This document shows positions 1 to 13,230 of a DNA stretch of 64,000 nt, one piece after another. This stretch comes from Proteles cristata cristata (lineage: Eukaryota > Chordata > Mammalia > Carnivora > Hyaenidae), in assembly GCA_017311185.1 (NCBI GenBank), contig JAESUZ010005168.1, forward strand, positions 1,178,001 through 1,242,000. The letters run 5' to 3'. The translations under genes and the position numbers were made by a program. Position 1 is the stretch's first letter; every line of letters starts with the position of its first letter. A model generated the notes under the pieces. That model was not told the origin of the DNA, did not search any database, and was given only the letters and a program-made list of their open reading frames with translations.

Positions 1-1589
1 TGAGTCCCAACCCTTAAAAAAGACAGTGTAATAATAAGCATCCGAATGAGATGCAGCACAGAAGTAGTAGTTTGAAAAACGCCTGGGGTATTCAGGAAGG
101 AGACTTCTTTACTAATCTCAGAGAGTGTGCTGGGGGTGGGGGGACCTGTAGGAGATTTCTCCAAAAGCAAATGTGCTAGAAGGCATCATTTTCCTCCCCT
201 GCCCCCTTAACCGAGATACACAGATATTTGTGGGAAGTAGTGCACCCTGGAAACTCTCCCCTAGTCTTGCTAACAGCATGCCCCGCCCCCATGTTTTTCT
301 GCATACCTGACAGGTCCAAAGCAGAAGTCCAGGGCAAACCTTGCTAGCACCACGTGCCACACTCTCACATACAGAGGTAAGACGTATGACTGATAGAACT
401 TTAAAGTAATAGTCTTAAAGATACTCACTGAATTTGAGAAAACAATGGAGGATCCCAATGAGATCCTCAACAATGAGATAGAAAACAAAAAAAAGATCAG
501 AAATTAAGAACTCATTAACTAAAATTAAAAACAACACCAGATAGAATAAATAGTAGACTAAAGGAATAAGAAGAATTGATCAGTTACCTGGTGGACAGAG
601 TAATGGAAAGTAATCAAACAGAACAGGAGAGAGAAAAATAATAATAAAGATGAAAACAGATTTAGGGAACTGAGTGGCACCATGAAGCATAATAATAGTT
701 ACATTATAGGGCTCCCAGAGAGAGAAAAGGGGGAAGAATATTTATTTGAAGAAATAATAGCTGAAAACTTCCCTAATCTGGGGAAGGAAAATGAAATCTA
801 GATCCAGGAGGCACAGAGAGGCCCCAATAAAATCAACCCAAAGAGGTCCATACCAAGACACACAGTATTTAAAATGGCAAAAAGGAATGATAAAGAATTT
901 TAAAAGCAGCAAGAGAAAAAATGCAAATTAAAGAAAAATAAAAACACTTGCATACAAGGGAAACTGTATAAGGCTATGGGCTGTTTTTCAGCAGAAACAC
1001 TACAGGCCAGAGGGAGTGGCATGTTATATTCAAAGTGCTCCAACAAACAAACAAACAGGGAAACCAGAGCCAGGAACACTATCAGTTAATGTTCAGCTAG
1101 GCTTTTATTCAGAATAGAAGCTGAGATACAGAGTTTCTCAGACAAAAGTCAAAGGAATACATTTAGGAATACCACTAAACAAGTCCTACGAGAAATGTTA
1201 AAGTGGACTCTGAGTAGAAAGACATTAAGTAGGAGTAAGAAAAGTAAGAAGAGCAAAAGCAGTAAACACAAGTATATGTATAAAAATCAGTCATGGGTTT
1301 CACAAAATAAAAGGATGTATATAATATGACAAGATATGCCTAAAATTTGGGGGAGAGGGGAGTAAACAAGGGGTTTAAACTTAAGAAACAAACAATATAG
1401 ACTACTATATGCAGAAGTTATATATTAGCATAATGGTAACCACAAATAAAAAACTAGTAATATATATACAAAATAAAAAAATAGAAAGAAATCCAAGTAT
1501 ATCACTAAAGAAAGCCAGCAAACTGTGAGAGGAGAGAGCAAGAGAAGAAAGGGCAGAAAACTGTAAGTACACACCTATCAATAATTACT

Positions 1590-1796
1590 TTGAATATGAA
1601 TGGACTAATCAAAAGACGGAAGGTTACAGGATGGATAAAAAAGCAAGCCTCATTTATATGCTGCCTACAAGATACTCATTTCAGAACTAAAGACACATGC
1701 CAATTGCAAGTAAAAGGATGGAAAGACAATTATCATGCAAATGAAAGTGGAAAGAAAGCCAGGGTAGCAATACTTTTATCAGACAAAATAGATTAA
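1590..1796 (+). pseudogene. L1 ORF2 endonuclease-domain remnant
   Basis: A 68-codon open stretch equals the start of the L1 ORF2 apurinic-like endonuclease, which nicks target DNA to prime retrotransposition. Visible landmarks are NMNGL near residue 2 (family usually LNVNGL), WIKKQ near 15, CCLQDTHFRTKDT near 24-36 and VAILLSDKID at the end. The family has a catalytic Glu in the QETH motif, and this copy reads QDTH. The frame stops at 1794-1796 and the downstream ORF2 is broken many times, so it is a relic. Confidence 0.85.
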
Positions 1797-2235
1797 AAAA
1801 AATAAAAAAGACTGTAAGAAGAGACAAAGAAGGACGCTATATAAAGGGAAAAATCCAACAAGAAGATATAACAATTGTAAATAATTATGATCCAACATGA
1901 GAACATCCAAATACATAAAGTAGATATAACAAACATAAACAAAATAATTGATAGTAATACAAGAAAAATAGGTGACATTCGCATCCCAGTTACATAACTG
2001 GGTAGATCATCCAAACAGAAGAGCAGCAAGGAAACAGTGGCTTTAAATGACTCATTAGACCAGATGGATCTAACAGATATATTCCAAGCATTCTATCTTA
2101 AAAGATACACAGGGAACATTCTCCAGATGAGATCACATATTTGGCCACAAAACAAATCTCAGCAAATTAAAAAAGACTGAAATTATACCATGGATCTTTT
2201 CCAAACAAAATGATATGAAACTGAAAACCAACTAC

Positions 2236-2259
2236 AAAAAAAAAAAAAAAAAAAAAAAA
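2236..2259 (+). repeat. Poly(A) run inside L1 ORF2
   Basis: A pure run of 24 A lies within L1 ORF2 sequence. It probably grew by slippage from a short A-rich codon stretch. No SINE body or target duplication accompanies it. Confidence 0.8.
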
Positions 2260-2948
2260 GATATGGAAAGAACATAAATGCATGAAAGATAAATCATATG
2301 CTACAAAACAATGAATGAGTCAATGAAGAAATCAAAGTGGAAATCAGAAAATACATGGAGACAAATGAAAATAAAAATATAGTGGATCTAAATATTTGGG
2401 ATGCAGTAAAAGCTGTTCTAAGAGGGAAGTTTATAGCAATACAGGTGTCCTTAGAGAATAAAAATCTCAAGTAAACAACCTAACCTTAAACTTAAGGGAG
2501 CTATAAAAAGGAGAACAACAAGAAAATCCAAAAGCAGAAGAAAAATAATTTAATAATAAGATTAGAGTTGAACTAAACAAAATAGAAGCTAAAAAAAGAA
2601 GAAAAAAAAAAGGAGAGAGAGAGAACCAGAGAGAAAGATATGACTCAAACATACAAAATCATAAATAAGAGAGAAGTAACAACTGAAACCACAGAAGCAC
2701 CAAAACATTCTAAAAGAATATTACGAAAAAATTATATACCAACACATTAGACAGCCTAGAAGAAATGGGTAAATTCCTAGACACATATAACCTCCCAAAA
2801 CTGAACCAGGAAGATATAGAAAATGTGAACAGACTGATTACCAGTTTTAAATTGAATCAGTAAACAGAGAAAACAACCAAACAAAAACTCCAACTCCCAA
2901 CAAGTCTAGGACCAGATGGCTTCATAGGTAAGTTCTATCAAATATTTA

Positions 2949-3160
2949 TTTTTTTTAAGTTTATTTATTTATTTATTTTGAGAGAGAGAATGAGCAAGCA
3001 TGGAGGAGGAGCAGAGAGAGAGGGAGAGAGAGAATCTCAAGTAGGCTCCATATTGTCATCACAGAGCCCTATGTGGGGCTTTCTCATGAACCATGAGATC
3101 ATGACCTAAGCTAAAATCAAGAGTTGGACGCTAAACCAGCTGAGTCACCCAGATGACCCT
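2949..3160 (-). mobile_element. CAN-SINE inside L1
   Basis: The tRNA-like head is at the right end (gagtcacccagatgaccct) and the T/GA-rich tail at the left. The flanking L1 bases tcaaatattta and ccaaaatattta form an imperfect target duplication. The copy is diverged, so it is an older insertion. Confidence 0.88.
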
Positions 3161-3566
3161 CTCCAAAATATTTAATGAAAAGTTAATACAAATTCTTCTC
3201 AAACTATTAAAGAAATTTTAATTTTTAAATTCAAATTCAATTTATGAGGCCAGCATAACCCTGATACCCAAATCAGATAAAGATACAACAAAAAATATGA
3301 TGAATCCTAAATATTCTATCAAAAACACTACTAGAACTGATAAAGGAATTCAGTAAGGTTGCAGGATACAAATATACAAATAGTGGTTACCAGAGGGGAC
3401 TTGGGGAGTATGCGTGGAATAGGTGAAGGGGATTAAGACCACACTTATGATGATGAGCACTTAGTAATGTACAGTGTAATTGTTGAATCACTGTACTGTG
3501 TACCCAAAAACTAATATAACACCATAAGTGAACTATACTGGAATAAAAATTAAAAAAAAATAAATG

Positions 3567-5590
3567 TATGAAGAAGTGGATGTTACTGTAAGTTACACCT
3601 CCATAAACCTGACTTTTCAAAGGGATGTTCAGGGAAAAAAAAAAGAGAGAAAATCAGTAAAAGTGTGACTGTTATATTAAGTGGCAGAGAGAATATCATT
3701 AAGCATAGTGTTTATGATTTCTCAGAAGTAGAGTCAAATCTTCATGTTAGTCATTTTAGCAATTTCACTAAACAAAACAACTATATTTATTTAAATGAAC
3801 CTTAATATAGTAGGAGTGAAGGATGATCAACACAATTATCTTTCATGTAGATCAACTAGATAAATGCAACGTAATCTCCATTTAGTACTAAAAATTATGT
3901 CAAAATTTTATTTTTAATTTTGAAAACAGTGAAAGATTTAATCTCTTTAGGGTGTTTGGGCTGATGTTTTCTATTTATTTTAGTATATCATTTTGCAAAG
4001 ACTTTTGTTAGATCAATAATTATAAAATTGGTTTTGCTGAGACTCAGATCATACATTTTATTTCCTTGAATATATACATTTATTGTCTGGAAAACTTACA
4101 TAAAAATAGTTTCTCCAAATGTTGTAACATCTGTGTAGTTAGATATTTAAGCACATTAATGTGTGTAACAAATATAAACCTATAAAGAAGGTATGAAAAA
4201 TATTCCATATGCTTCAGGAATATTATGTAGTAACTTAGGAAACTCTGCAGGAGAAAAGCACAATTTCTATAGTAGTCATTAAAACTAATTTAACACCCAT
4301 ATTAATATTTATACTAATATCAATAGCAGTTATTAAAACTAGTCTAAACCTCCATGATTTTGGGCCAGTCTAGTTTGGATACATGAATCAATAGAAAGTA
4401 ATAGAAAGCTCAGAAGTAGAAACAAGTGTGTGGTAAATGGGAAAGTAAAAAATATTCGGTAAATAGTATTAGGCAACTAGTTATTCATTTGGAAAAACAA
4501 AAAAAAAATTAAATGCCCTTTCCCTGTTAACATTTACATCAAAATTAAATCTAGAAAAATTATTATAAGATGAATTTGAAATCACACATCTGTCGGTATG
4601 TATTTGTGAGGCCAACAGAGACTATTCATGCTCACAATATATACGTGTTGCTCTCTTGCTATTCCTTGGATACTCTAGCGGTTCTGTAGTCCATGTGAAT
4701 GCACATTCTTGCCCCAAAAATGTGAATGGAAAAGACTCATACAACTTCCAGGTAAAATTGGTTAAGGGCATTGTAAATGGTCCTGAATGATGATCCTTCC
4801 TTCTTTTTGCTGGTCTAATAACTCTGGGTGACCTCAAGCCCACAAGACAGTGGGACCACAAATGATAAAGGAGCCTAATCTGGGTCACCATTTAAAGATG
4901 AATTGTCTAACCCACATTTTGATCATAAAATGAGTAATAAATCAATCATCATTATAATAATCCCTGAAATTTCAAGCTTATTTTTTAACAGCAGCCTAAC
5001 CTAAGCAAAAATCAGTGTAAGTACTAAGTTCTGGGACATATTATGTGCCTCCTGAGCTGGCAGTTCTCAGGGAAGGGAGTGGAAATGAAGACATTTGTGT
5101 GTGTTGGTCTCTGAATTTAATAAGGTATGAATAAAGAAATGTGAGTTCTTGAAAGAATTGGCCAGGATGTCAGTAGAAATACAAAGAAATAAAGAGAGTT
5201 CCAGAATTCAGCCAGGCCTTAGGGAATTGAAAATTTCTCAGTGATTGGATTTTCAAATCATTCAAAAAACAGAGGCTGAGAAAGCTTCTTAACTTAATAA
5301 TGTGATTGAAGTCAATAGCTAGATTAAAAGAGGCTTTTCCATTCAGAGCTTTAGTCTCAAAGTAGCTTTCTTTCATCTGAAACAGATGAAAAAGTGGTAA
5401 TAGAAAGGTAAAGTAACATAGAAGGACACTTGTCACAAATCAGAGTTCTAAATGTGACTCTGGAATATGAAACCAATTGAAAGCAAATAGAATAAAAACT
5501 ATCCATATTTTTAAGGGAACTTTTTTGCCAATGAACTCAAAGGCACAGATTAAAAATTGCTTTGACATTTTAACACTTAAACATACCTTT
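3567..5590. other. Unassigned AT-rich stretch
   Basis: No gene, RNA or confident repeat is seen. An 89-codon minus-strand frame at 4622-4891 and an 88-codon one at 5170-5436 have no recognisable domains and look like chance frames. Confidence 0.5.
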
Positions 5591-5592
5591 AT

Positions 5593-6990
5593 GGCATTAC
5601 TTCACACCAGATACAAAAAGCAAGTACAAACTGATCAAGTCCTAAACTAGTTAAAACAATAAAACTCTTATTTAAATAAAAAACAAAAAACAAAAAAACC
5701 TCAAATGTAAATCTTCATGACCTTGAACTAGGCAATGATTTCTTAGAAATAACACCAGGGGTTGCTGGGTGGCTCAGTAGGTTAAGCATCCACCTCCTGA
5801 GATGGAGCCTGGTGTTGGGCTCTGAGCTGTCAGCTCATGCTTGGGATTCTTTCACTTCCTCTCTCTTTCTGCTCCTCCCTTGCTTGCTCTCTCTCTCAAA
5901 ATAAATAAACATTAATTAATAAAATGAAACAACATCAAAAGCACAAGAAAGAAATATCAAATAATTTAGACTTAATAAAAATTTTTACTTTTGTGCTTCA
6001 AAAGATACAGACAATAAAATTAAAATACCACACAAGGACTGGGGGAAATTATTTGCAAATCATCTATGTAATAAAGGACTAGTATCCAGGATATATAAAG
6101 AAAACTTGGAACTCAACAAACAAAATGAAAACTGTCCCAACTGAAAAACAGCCAGATGATTTCAATAGCCATTTCTCCAAAGGAAATATACAAGTAGCCA
6201 ACGAGCATATGAAAAAATGCTCAATATCATTAGTTATTAGGGAAATACAAATTAAAACCACAATGAGATAACACTTCATACACACTAGGATGGCTAGAAT
6301 TTAAAAAGATGGATAACAATAAATGCTGGCAAGGAAGCAGAAAACTTAAAACCCTCATACATTGCTGTTGGGAATGTAAAATTATGCAGCTGCTGAAAAA
6401 AATACATTTTGCCCATTCCTCAAAAAGTCAAAGATAGAATTACCATATGACTGATCAATTCCACTCCTATGTATATATCCAAGATAATTTAAAATACATA
6501 TTACTATAAAGTCATGTACATGAATTTTCATAGCAGGATTAATAGAAAAAAATGGAAATAATCAAAATATCCAGTAGTTTATGGATGGATAAAAAAAGGT
6601 GATATATTCATATAATGGATCATAATTTAGTCATAAAACTAATGAAGTACTGATATAGCCTACAATATGGATGGACCTTGAAAGAATAAACAAGATGAAA
6701 GAAGACAAACACAAAAGAACACATAGTATATAATTCCATTAATATAGAATATTAGAATATGCAAATATAAAGAGAGTAGAAGTAGATGAGTGGTTATTAG
6801 GGGCCAGGGGAGGGGAGAATAGGGAAGAGCCTGTAATGAATATGGGTTTTAATTTGGGGTAATGTAATATTCTGAAATGAGACAGTGCAGATGATTGTGC
6901 AAGCCTGTGAATAGAATCCACTAAATTATATACTATGAAATAGTAGACATTTTATGTATCATATGACATCACGATATTTTTTATGAATAG
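5593..6990 (+). mobile_element. 5'-truncated L1, ORF2 C-terminus and 3' UTR
   Basis: This reads in sense as the end of ORF2. Recognisable wording runs from 'ggatatataaagaaaacttgg' territory near 6090 through the 'aaatacaaattaaaaccaca' block near 6243, to a 3' UTR ending near 6990. Frames are broken throughout. A plus-strand SINE is inserted at about 5758-5925, and L1 wording resumes directly after it. Confidence 0.82.
5758..5925 (+). mobile_element. CAN-SINE inside L1
   Basis: The head ggggttgctgggtggctcag is followed by a CT-rich segment and an ataaataaac tail. The flanks (aaataacacca and gaaacaacatca) are compatible with a diverged target duplication. It is shorter than full length, with a deletion in the tRNA-related B-box part. 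Confidence 0.88.
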
Positions 6991-7538
6991 AAGGTAGCTA
7001 GTGGTCTTTTATAAGCTGTTTCATCTTGAGAAGAATAAAAAAAGTCTGAAATTTAATAATCATGCTGTACAATTTCTCTACTATAATCGTCTGAGCCTTC
7101 CTAAAACGTGAGTACTCATAGTGAGTGGGGCCATAAGGGAAAGCTGTAGAAGTACAGCTCTGGATAAAGGATGCAGCAGAAGAGGGAAGAGGGAGCTCCA
7201 ATGCAAACCAGTGCTCACTAACCAACTGTAGACCCTGGCACACAGTTTCATCTCCCTAGAGTAAGGGGTGCATTTCTTAATTAGTACAAAGGTGTTATAT
7301 GGCTGAGCTTTAACTAACAAGAACAGTGGAGAAAAAGGAGGTATCTGCTATTTCAATATCATGGTAATGTATATTTCAGTGTAAGGACAACTATTATAAT
7401 TATGAAAATTGAATGATAGCAATTTCTTGCAAGTCATCATTCAAATATTTGATACAGATATGTATGTATCTTCCTAAAATTACTTATTTAACCCTAATTC
7501 ATTACAATTAATTATCAAAATGAAATAGGTCGGCAAAG
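6991..7538. other. Unassigned stretch
   Basis: Moderately GC-balanced sequence with two overlapping minus-strand frames of about 80 codons and no recognisable domain. No repeat family is recognised. Confidence 0.4.
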
Positions 7539-7548
7539 ATGGCAAAGA

Positions 7549-7770
7549 GAGGGGGGGTTGGAGGGGCTCAGTTGGTGAAGCATCCAACTCTTGGTTTCAG
7601 TTTAGGTCATGAACTCAGTGTGAGTCTTAGCCCTGCTCTGGCCTCTGCACTGACAATGTGGAGCCTGCTTGGGATTCTCTCCTTCTCTCCCTCTCTCCCT
7701 GCTCCTCCCATGCTCATGCTCTCTCTGTCTTTCTCTCAAAATAACTAAACTAAAAAAAAAAAAAAAAAAA
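7549..7770 (+). mobile_element. CAN-SINE with clear target duplication
   Basis: A diverged head (ggctcagttggtgaagcatc) leads to a CT-rich middle and an A18 tail. The flanking direct repeat agatggcaaag, at 7538-7548 and 7770-7780, is the target-site duplication. Confidence 0.92.
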
Positions 7771-7780
7771 GATGGCAAAG

Positions 7781-10264
7781 GGAACTAAATGGATATATTA
7801 ATAAACATTAAAAACAATCTGCTTTCAATTTTCTTGGGATATTTGTTACAAGTAACATCCATTTCCATATAAAGCTTTCCCATAAATATATGTAAACATT
7901 AAATATGTAACAATTTATAAATAGTGAGTTGGGCATATGCACAAAAGTAATAGGATATCCCAAGAGACAAAATATATTGCAAAATATAAGATAATTAAGT
8001 ATATTTTAGGTACAATTGTTGGTTAAATAGGTCTGATATTTCTTATAAAAGCTTCAGATTAGACTAAAATTTACCACTTTAACCATACATAATGAATTTC
8101 ATCTTTATACAAAATGCGTTGAGTAAATAAACAGTATGAGTGTTCTCATTTTTAAAATTTTCTACACTTTATTTTTTAAATAAAATCGGGGTGAAATGTG
8201 AAAACAAATTATTCAACAATTTTACTAGCATGTCAACAATTTACCTAAAAAGATGTCAACTTAAAACTAAACTACCAGCTATCTGTCTTTAAGACTGGCA
8301 GAAACATCTCGCATATCTTCCACAGAAGTCATCTTGGGTTATAAGACAATATTTTGGGTGTCAATCTACAATGTATGAAAGTGAATTCTCCAAATATCAA
8401 AGCAAATTGTACCTCTAAATATTTTCTGGTTGATATAGAATGAAAAAAAAATAACACAACTTTGCATACATACCTCTGGGTGAAACTGGGTTAGAGACAC
8501 AATTTGTTTGTTACATATTGATGAGTACTTGAGAAAGCTGAAAAAAGTTGATTGAATATTAAAATTATAATGATTGATTCAGGGTGGTAAAGAAAATGAG
8601 TTTTATAGTAGCTAAAAATAGGTTTATATTAGTTAACTGAACAAGCTCCCACAAAACCATTATGAAGGTAATTGCCAAATATAGCTGGTAAAATCATTGC
8701 TACATAAAGGTGTTCTGACACACTGGCTGTAGGATATTTGTATAGCAGACACTGTGTTTAAAAAATAGAGGTAATTAATAGGAAACTTATTTTCCTAAAA
8801 CATAATTTTAATTAATCATTCTATGTGCAAATTAAAAATCCAATACATTGCCATATTCTCTAGTTGATTTTGCGCCAAGATATAACTGGTAATGACCAAA
8901 GGAGAAAGTTACCATGGCGTCCTCACACAACTCTAACAGAAGGGCTATCAGTGTTAAAAGGGAAAAGATTCTTAACTTCTAGTTGGGTGTTCGGATAGTA
9001 ACATATGCCAAATAAGTGATCTTGGCATGGCTGCTTTGGTTTCCATAAAGAATAAAAATGTGCTCATCTGGGACAATATTTTTCCTACTTTCCCTCAATT
9101 TCTATTGCCAATGAAAGAATGTCACCAATCACCATTTTTCTGGCGCTTAATAATGGTGACTAACTAATACAATGAGTGCTTTCTGAAACTAAGATGTTAT
9201 TTGAAAAGAAATATTTTTAGTATAGCAATATTAGTAGCCTGCGAATTCTTTCTCATCCTGTTTCCAGCTTTTGAACACATCACATTACCAACAATGAGGA
9301 CAAAAAAACAGAGTGTCTAGTGAGACACTGTGATAACTAATGGAACCATCTAGAAATATGAATGCAGTTTTAGCATACTTATGGTCAGATGCAAGGCAAC
9401 ATTTCAATATCAATTTATTAAAAAACTGCTTATAGATTTCTAAGTGACTTGTATCAGAGTCAACTTAGAAGTATTACTGAAAGAAAGCACCATAAGAAAA
9501 TAATTTCAAGAGAGGAATAAGCATGGACACGAAAGGAGCAATGTACTGATACACGTTACATACAATTACGGGACCTGATGACAAACGCCAAATGCCTATG
9601 AACAATGATTTCAAAGTGTTGTCCTATGTCAACAGAACATGATGATAGAAATGTTTCCAGAGATTTTTATTTATTTTTGAAAAAATTATTTTCATATTCA
9701 AATAAGATAGGCAAGGATTGCATTTAAGAAATTAAACACATTTCAGTTTACCAGAGTAATTCACGATTGCTATAATGTGTTTTTAATGTGTCAATATGCA
9801 CTGTAAATCTTCTAGAAGGAGATAGAGTAAGTACCATTTCCCAAATACATTAAACATCAATTTAGTAGACTAGTGTTCTACAAGCTTTTTAAATTTTTAA
9901 GTAAATTCTCTTTAAAAAAATGTCTATTTTTAAAAATGATGGCAGTTCTCATTTTACGGAAGAACAACTTATGAAGGACAATTATTCTATACATGAGTAT
10001 GCAAATGAAAAAAAATCAGAACTTTGAAATTTAAAGTTTTATCATCTTCTTCTAAGATATGTGAAACACTTATCCATATTAAGCAATATGCATTTCTTGA
10101 ATATTGTGGAATTTTTACTTTCCAATTTCTATAATCAAAATAAGAAATAAGTCCATATAGTATGTCCAGAAGAATTTGAACCCTCAGAATGTAGACAAAA
10201 GTCACAAAAGCTAGAAATGAAAACAACAAATATCAATATAAAGTAGAAGCTTCATATTTTCCAT
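7781..10264. other. Unassigned AT-rich stretch
   Basis: About 2.5 kb with no confident mobile element and no plausible exon. It contains a short segment near 8826-8857 that recurs near 11617-11652. It may hold old, unrecognised repeats. Confidence 0.45.
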
Positions 10265-10279
10265 CAAAAAATAAATATT

Positions 10280-10487
10280 TTTTATTAAGTTTGTTTATTT
10301 GAAAGAGAGAGATAGCATGAACAGTGAAGGGGCAGAGAGAGAGAGGGAGAGAGACAGAATCCCAAGCAGGCTGATGATTGTCAGTGCGGAACCCCAACGT
10401 GGGACTCGAACTCATGGACCATGAGATCATGGCCTGAGCTGAAACCAAGATTCTGATGCTTAATAGACTAAGCCACCGAGGTGCCCC
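10280..10487 (-). mobile_element. CAN-SINE
   Basis: The head is at the right end (agccaccgaggtgcccc) and the GA-rich tail at the left. The flanks aaaaataaatat and aaaaatataaatat are an imperfect target duplication in simple AT sequence. Confidence 0.9.
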
Positions 10488-11028
10488 TAAAAATATAAAT
10501 ATATTATTAAGCAAAGTTTAACCACTACAGATGTCTTCTGAGGTTCTTTAGGATGTAAAACGTGTTAGTTAACTTCAATACCTTATCTAAGAGTTTTACA
10601 AATTCTCAAGAGCTTTAACTCCTCTGTTCACTTCTTACTATAATCTTATGATGATAGTACATTGCACCCATCTCCTGCCTTGAGGGTATTCTTTTTCTGT
10701 CATCTGTTAACACTGGTAAGAAGCATAAAGCCCAATGAAGAACTTGCAGCTTCACAAGGCAATCCTACATCTACAGACTTGAAGATATAAAAGAAAGCTA
10801 TATTATGGTGTCACCCTGCAAACAGCTTAAAATGGGTTAAGGGACATACCTACTTTTAAAGGATCTTGGGCCATACCCACCACTACAGATACTTCACTGC
10901 ATTATCTCTGTGGGAACACAGTCTAACACTTTCTTCCTATGACCCACTTCTATTTTTCCCCTCAACTCCTGCCAACTTCCAAGGCAGAGTTGGTCCTTGA
11001 AAGTTAACAACACAGTCTCATTTTTAAA
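10488..11028. other. Unassigned stretch
   Basis: No gene is recognised. The wording near 10605-10665 faintly resembles a reverse-oriented MIR, but not enough to call. Confidence 0.35.
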
Positions 11029-11405
11029 GGTTTCATCTTTTTTAAATAGTAGCTTTAGGTTTGCAGAGAAATGGTGATGAAAATACGAAGATTGCCATGT
11101 ATTTCCTGTCCCCACTCATGCAGAACCTCTCCAATTATCAACATCCCCATTAGAGTGGTACATTGGTACAATCGATGAAGCTACACTGAGACATCATTAT
11201 CACTCAGATTCGTAGTTTATGAGGGTTCACTCTTAGTGCTGTGCATTGTCTACATTTTGACAAATATATAATGATATGCATCTGCCATTATAGTATCATA
11301 CAGAGTAGTTTCACTTCCTTCAAAATCCTCTGTTCTTTGACTGTTCATCCCCTCATCCCTAGATCCAAGGCCTTCACTTTTACAATCAAACAGACCCATG
11401 ATATA
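11029..11405 (-). mobile_element. L1 3'-end fragment, antisense
   Basis: The plus strand reads as the reverse of an old mammalian L1 3' region: 'ccaattatcaacatcccc', 'gagtggtacat', 'cacatcattatcac' style phrases and 'tagtatcatacagagta'. The L1 therefore runs on the minus strand. No coding capacity. Confidence 0.6.
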
Positions 11406-11464
11406 TATTCCTAAATAAAGACAATTTTCTCCTCATATCAATGCACTGTTAACCTTACTAGAGT

Positions 11465-11540
11465 AAATCCTAAAGTAGATAACACACTAAGTATACCATC
11501 AGAAATCCTAAAGTAGATAACACACTAAGTATACCATCAG
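11465..11540 (+). repeat. Perfect 38-bp tandem duplication
   Basis: Two identical, directly abutting 38-base units (11465-11502 and 11503-11540) begin aaatcctaaagtagataac and end gtataccatcag. Absence of any mismatch suggests a recent local duplication or an assembly artefact. Confidence 0.95.
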
Positions 11541-11689
11541 ATAAAACATAAGATAATAAAACATGAGATACTGTTTTTAAAAGAACGGTGATAACTAATA
11601 GGGTAATTATTCTATCTGCAAATTAAAAGAATCCAATACATTGCCATCTTCTGCACTCCAAGTATATAATAACTATAGATAAAATATCA

Positions 11690-13230
11690 CTTAAAAGACT
11701 TACAGATGTCTACTTTCAGCTACGATGGAAAGTAAGTATCAAGTATAATCCTTCCACAAAACATGAGTAGAAAACAAGAGAAAAGGTATGTCAGCTACTT
11801 TTAGATACTTGATAGTAGGCAGAGCAAAACTCCAATTTCTGAGAAAACAACAACAAAAACAACAGATGAAGTGAGTCTTGTGATCATAATGGTTTTCTCA
11901 CTGAGACATTTTTGGGCTGCAGGGGCATGCGTGGAAAACCCTACAGAAAACAGCACACTATTCTTAGAAGGAAGAAATTGGAGTTCTCAAAGCTGAGAAA
12001 GCTAGAATTTGCAGGTAGAAGTACCAGAAAGGAGGGAACTATAGAGAGAGAGCTCCAGACATCTACTAGATACCCTCGAGTCTTTGATGAGCACTAGACC
12101 ATTGAAATTACATAGAACAAGACAAAAAGCAAACATAGTCAGAGATATGACATAGTGAGAGATATTCAAATTATGGACAGTAAGAGTGGAGAGTAGTTAA
12201 TGATCCCCAGATACAGTACAGACCTCAGAGAATGAAGCTTTATTAATAAGCTGATACAGAGGGAAGATTACCCTAGACATATCCTAGCAAATATTAAAAC
12301 AGGTAAATCAAATTAATCTGGAAGTCAATTAATCTCCTGTACATTAGCAAATCCCAACACTTTTTAGGGAAGTCAGCAAAACTCATATACTACACAATGT
12401 AATATAACTGTCCAGCATCCAAAAATAGTTATTAGAAATGCTAAATGTACAAAAATGTGACCCATCACAAGTAAAAAAAAAAAAAAAAGTACTAATATAA
12501 CCAGGCACGTAAATAGCCAAAATGAAAAGAGAATTTATAAAATCAGTATAAAACATCAATTAAATACAAATATTTAAAGGAAAACATGGACATAATGAAG
12601 AAGGAAATGACAGATACAAAGTTAAAACAAATTTGGAGTTGAAGAAGTACTTTAAACAAACAATTCTCTAAGTGAAATAAACACCAGATTAGTCACAGAA
12701 GAAAAAAAAAATCAGTGAACTAGAGTTAGTGATAGACTTAACATATTAGCAAACAGACAAAAACACACACAAAAAGGACAAACCTCAGTATAATCTCAAG
12801 CAATGTAACACACGTGGAAATGGAGTCCTAGTAACAAACAACGGGAGGGTACACCAAATATTTCAAATGAAAATGTCCAGAAATCATCCAATTTTGATAA
12901 AAATGATAGGCCCATAGATTCAAAAGCAAAATATATTAACATGCTATATGCAACATACCTAGGTATACACACAAATAGCACACACTGAAGCTCTTCATGA
13001 TTAAACTGCATAAGCTGGTGGCTAACTGGAAATCTTAAAAGTAGTCAGAGCAAAATGATTCACATTCTTATGAGAAGAATGGCCGATTGTCCCATCTCAG
13101 TAAAGGAGTCTCATTCCTCTGCAGAGTTATCTGGCTACAACTTCAAATTAGGGAGAAAATACTTCAATGGACAATATCAATGTTCTATTCCTTAACAATT
13201 GGCTATTCAAAAGGGTAAAAAATAATAATA
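11690..13230 (+). mobile_element. L1/HAL1-like ORF1 region, decayed
   Basis: Purine-rich sense sequence follows the pattern of old L1/HAL1 ORF1: a 'cttacagatgtctac' start, a central A-rich part, and a block near 13035-13130 resembling the conserved ORF1 'agcagtcagagcaaaa' to 'cagagttatctgg' passage. No long open frame survives (longest 61-71 codons, apparently by chance). Boundaries and subfamily are uncertain. Confidence 0.5.

Larger units (their letters stand above)
1..3566 (+). mobile_element. Decayed L1 LINE, ORF1 to 3' UTR
   Basis: A long, non-functional L1 in sense orientation, entering from the left edge. Bases 1-430 look like the 5' part (weakest assignment). Bases about 830-1120 match the ORF1 region around the phrase on ORF1 binding to repeated A-rich RNA-like sequence. 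From 1590 the ORF2 endonuclease start can be read. RT-like sequence continues to about 3380, where it jumps to an L1 3' UTR block with repeated 'gatgagcact' type wording and an A-rich end near 3565. The jump implies an internal deletion of most of the RT and C-terminal region. A 24-base A run at 2236-2259 lies inside ORF2. A SINE interrupts it at 2949-3160. Confidence 0.8.

Noticed and set aside
10605..10665. Possible reversed MIR
   Set aside because: Only isolated words match; not enough ordered similarity.
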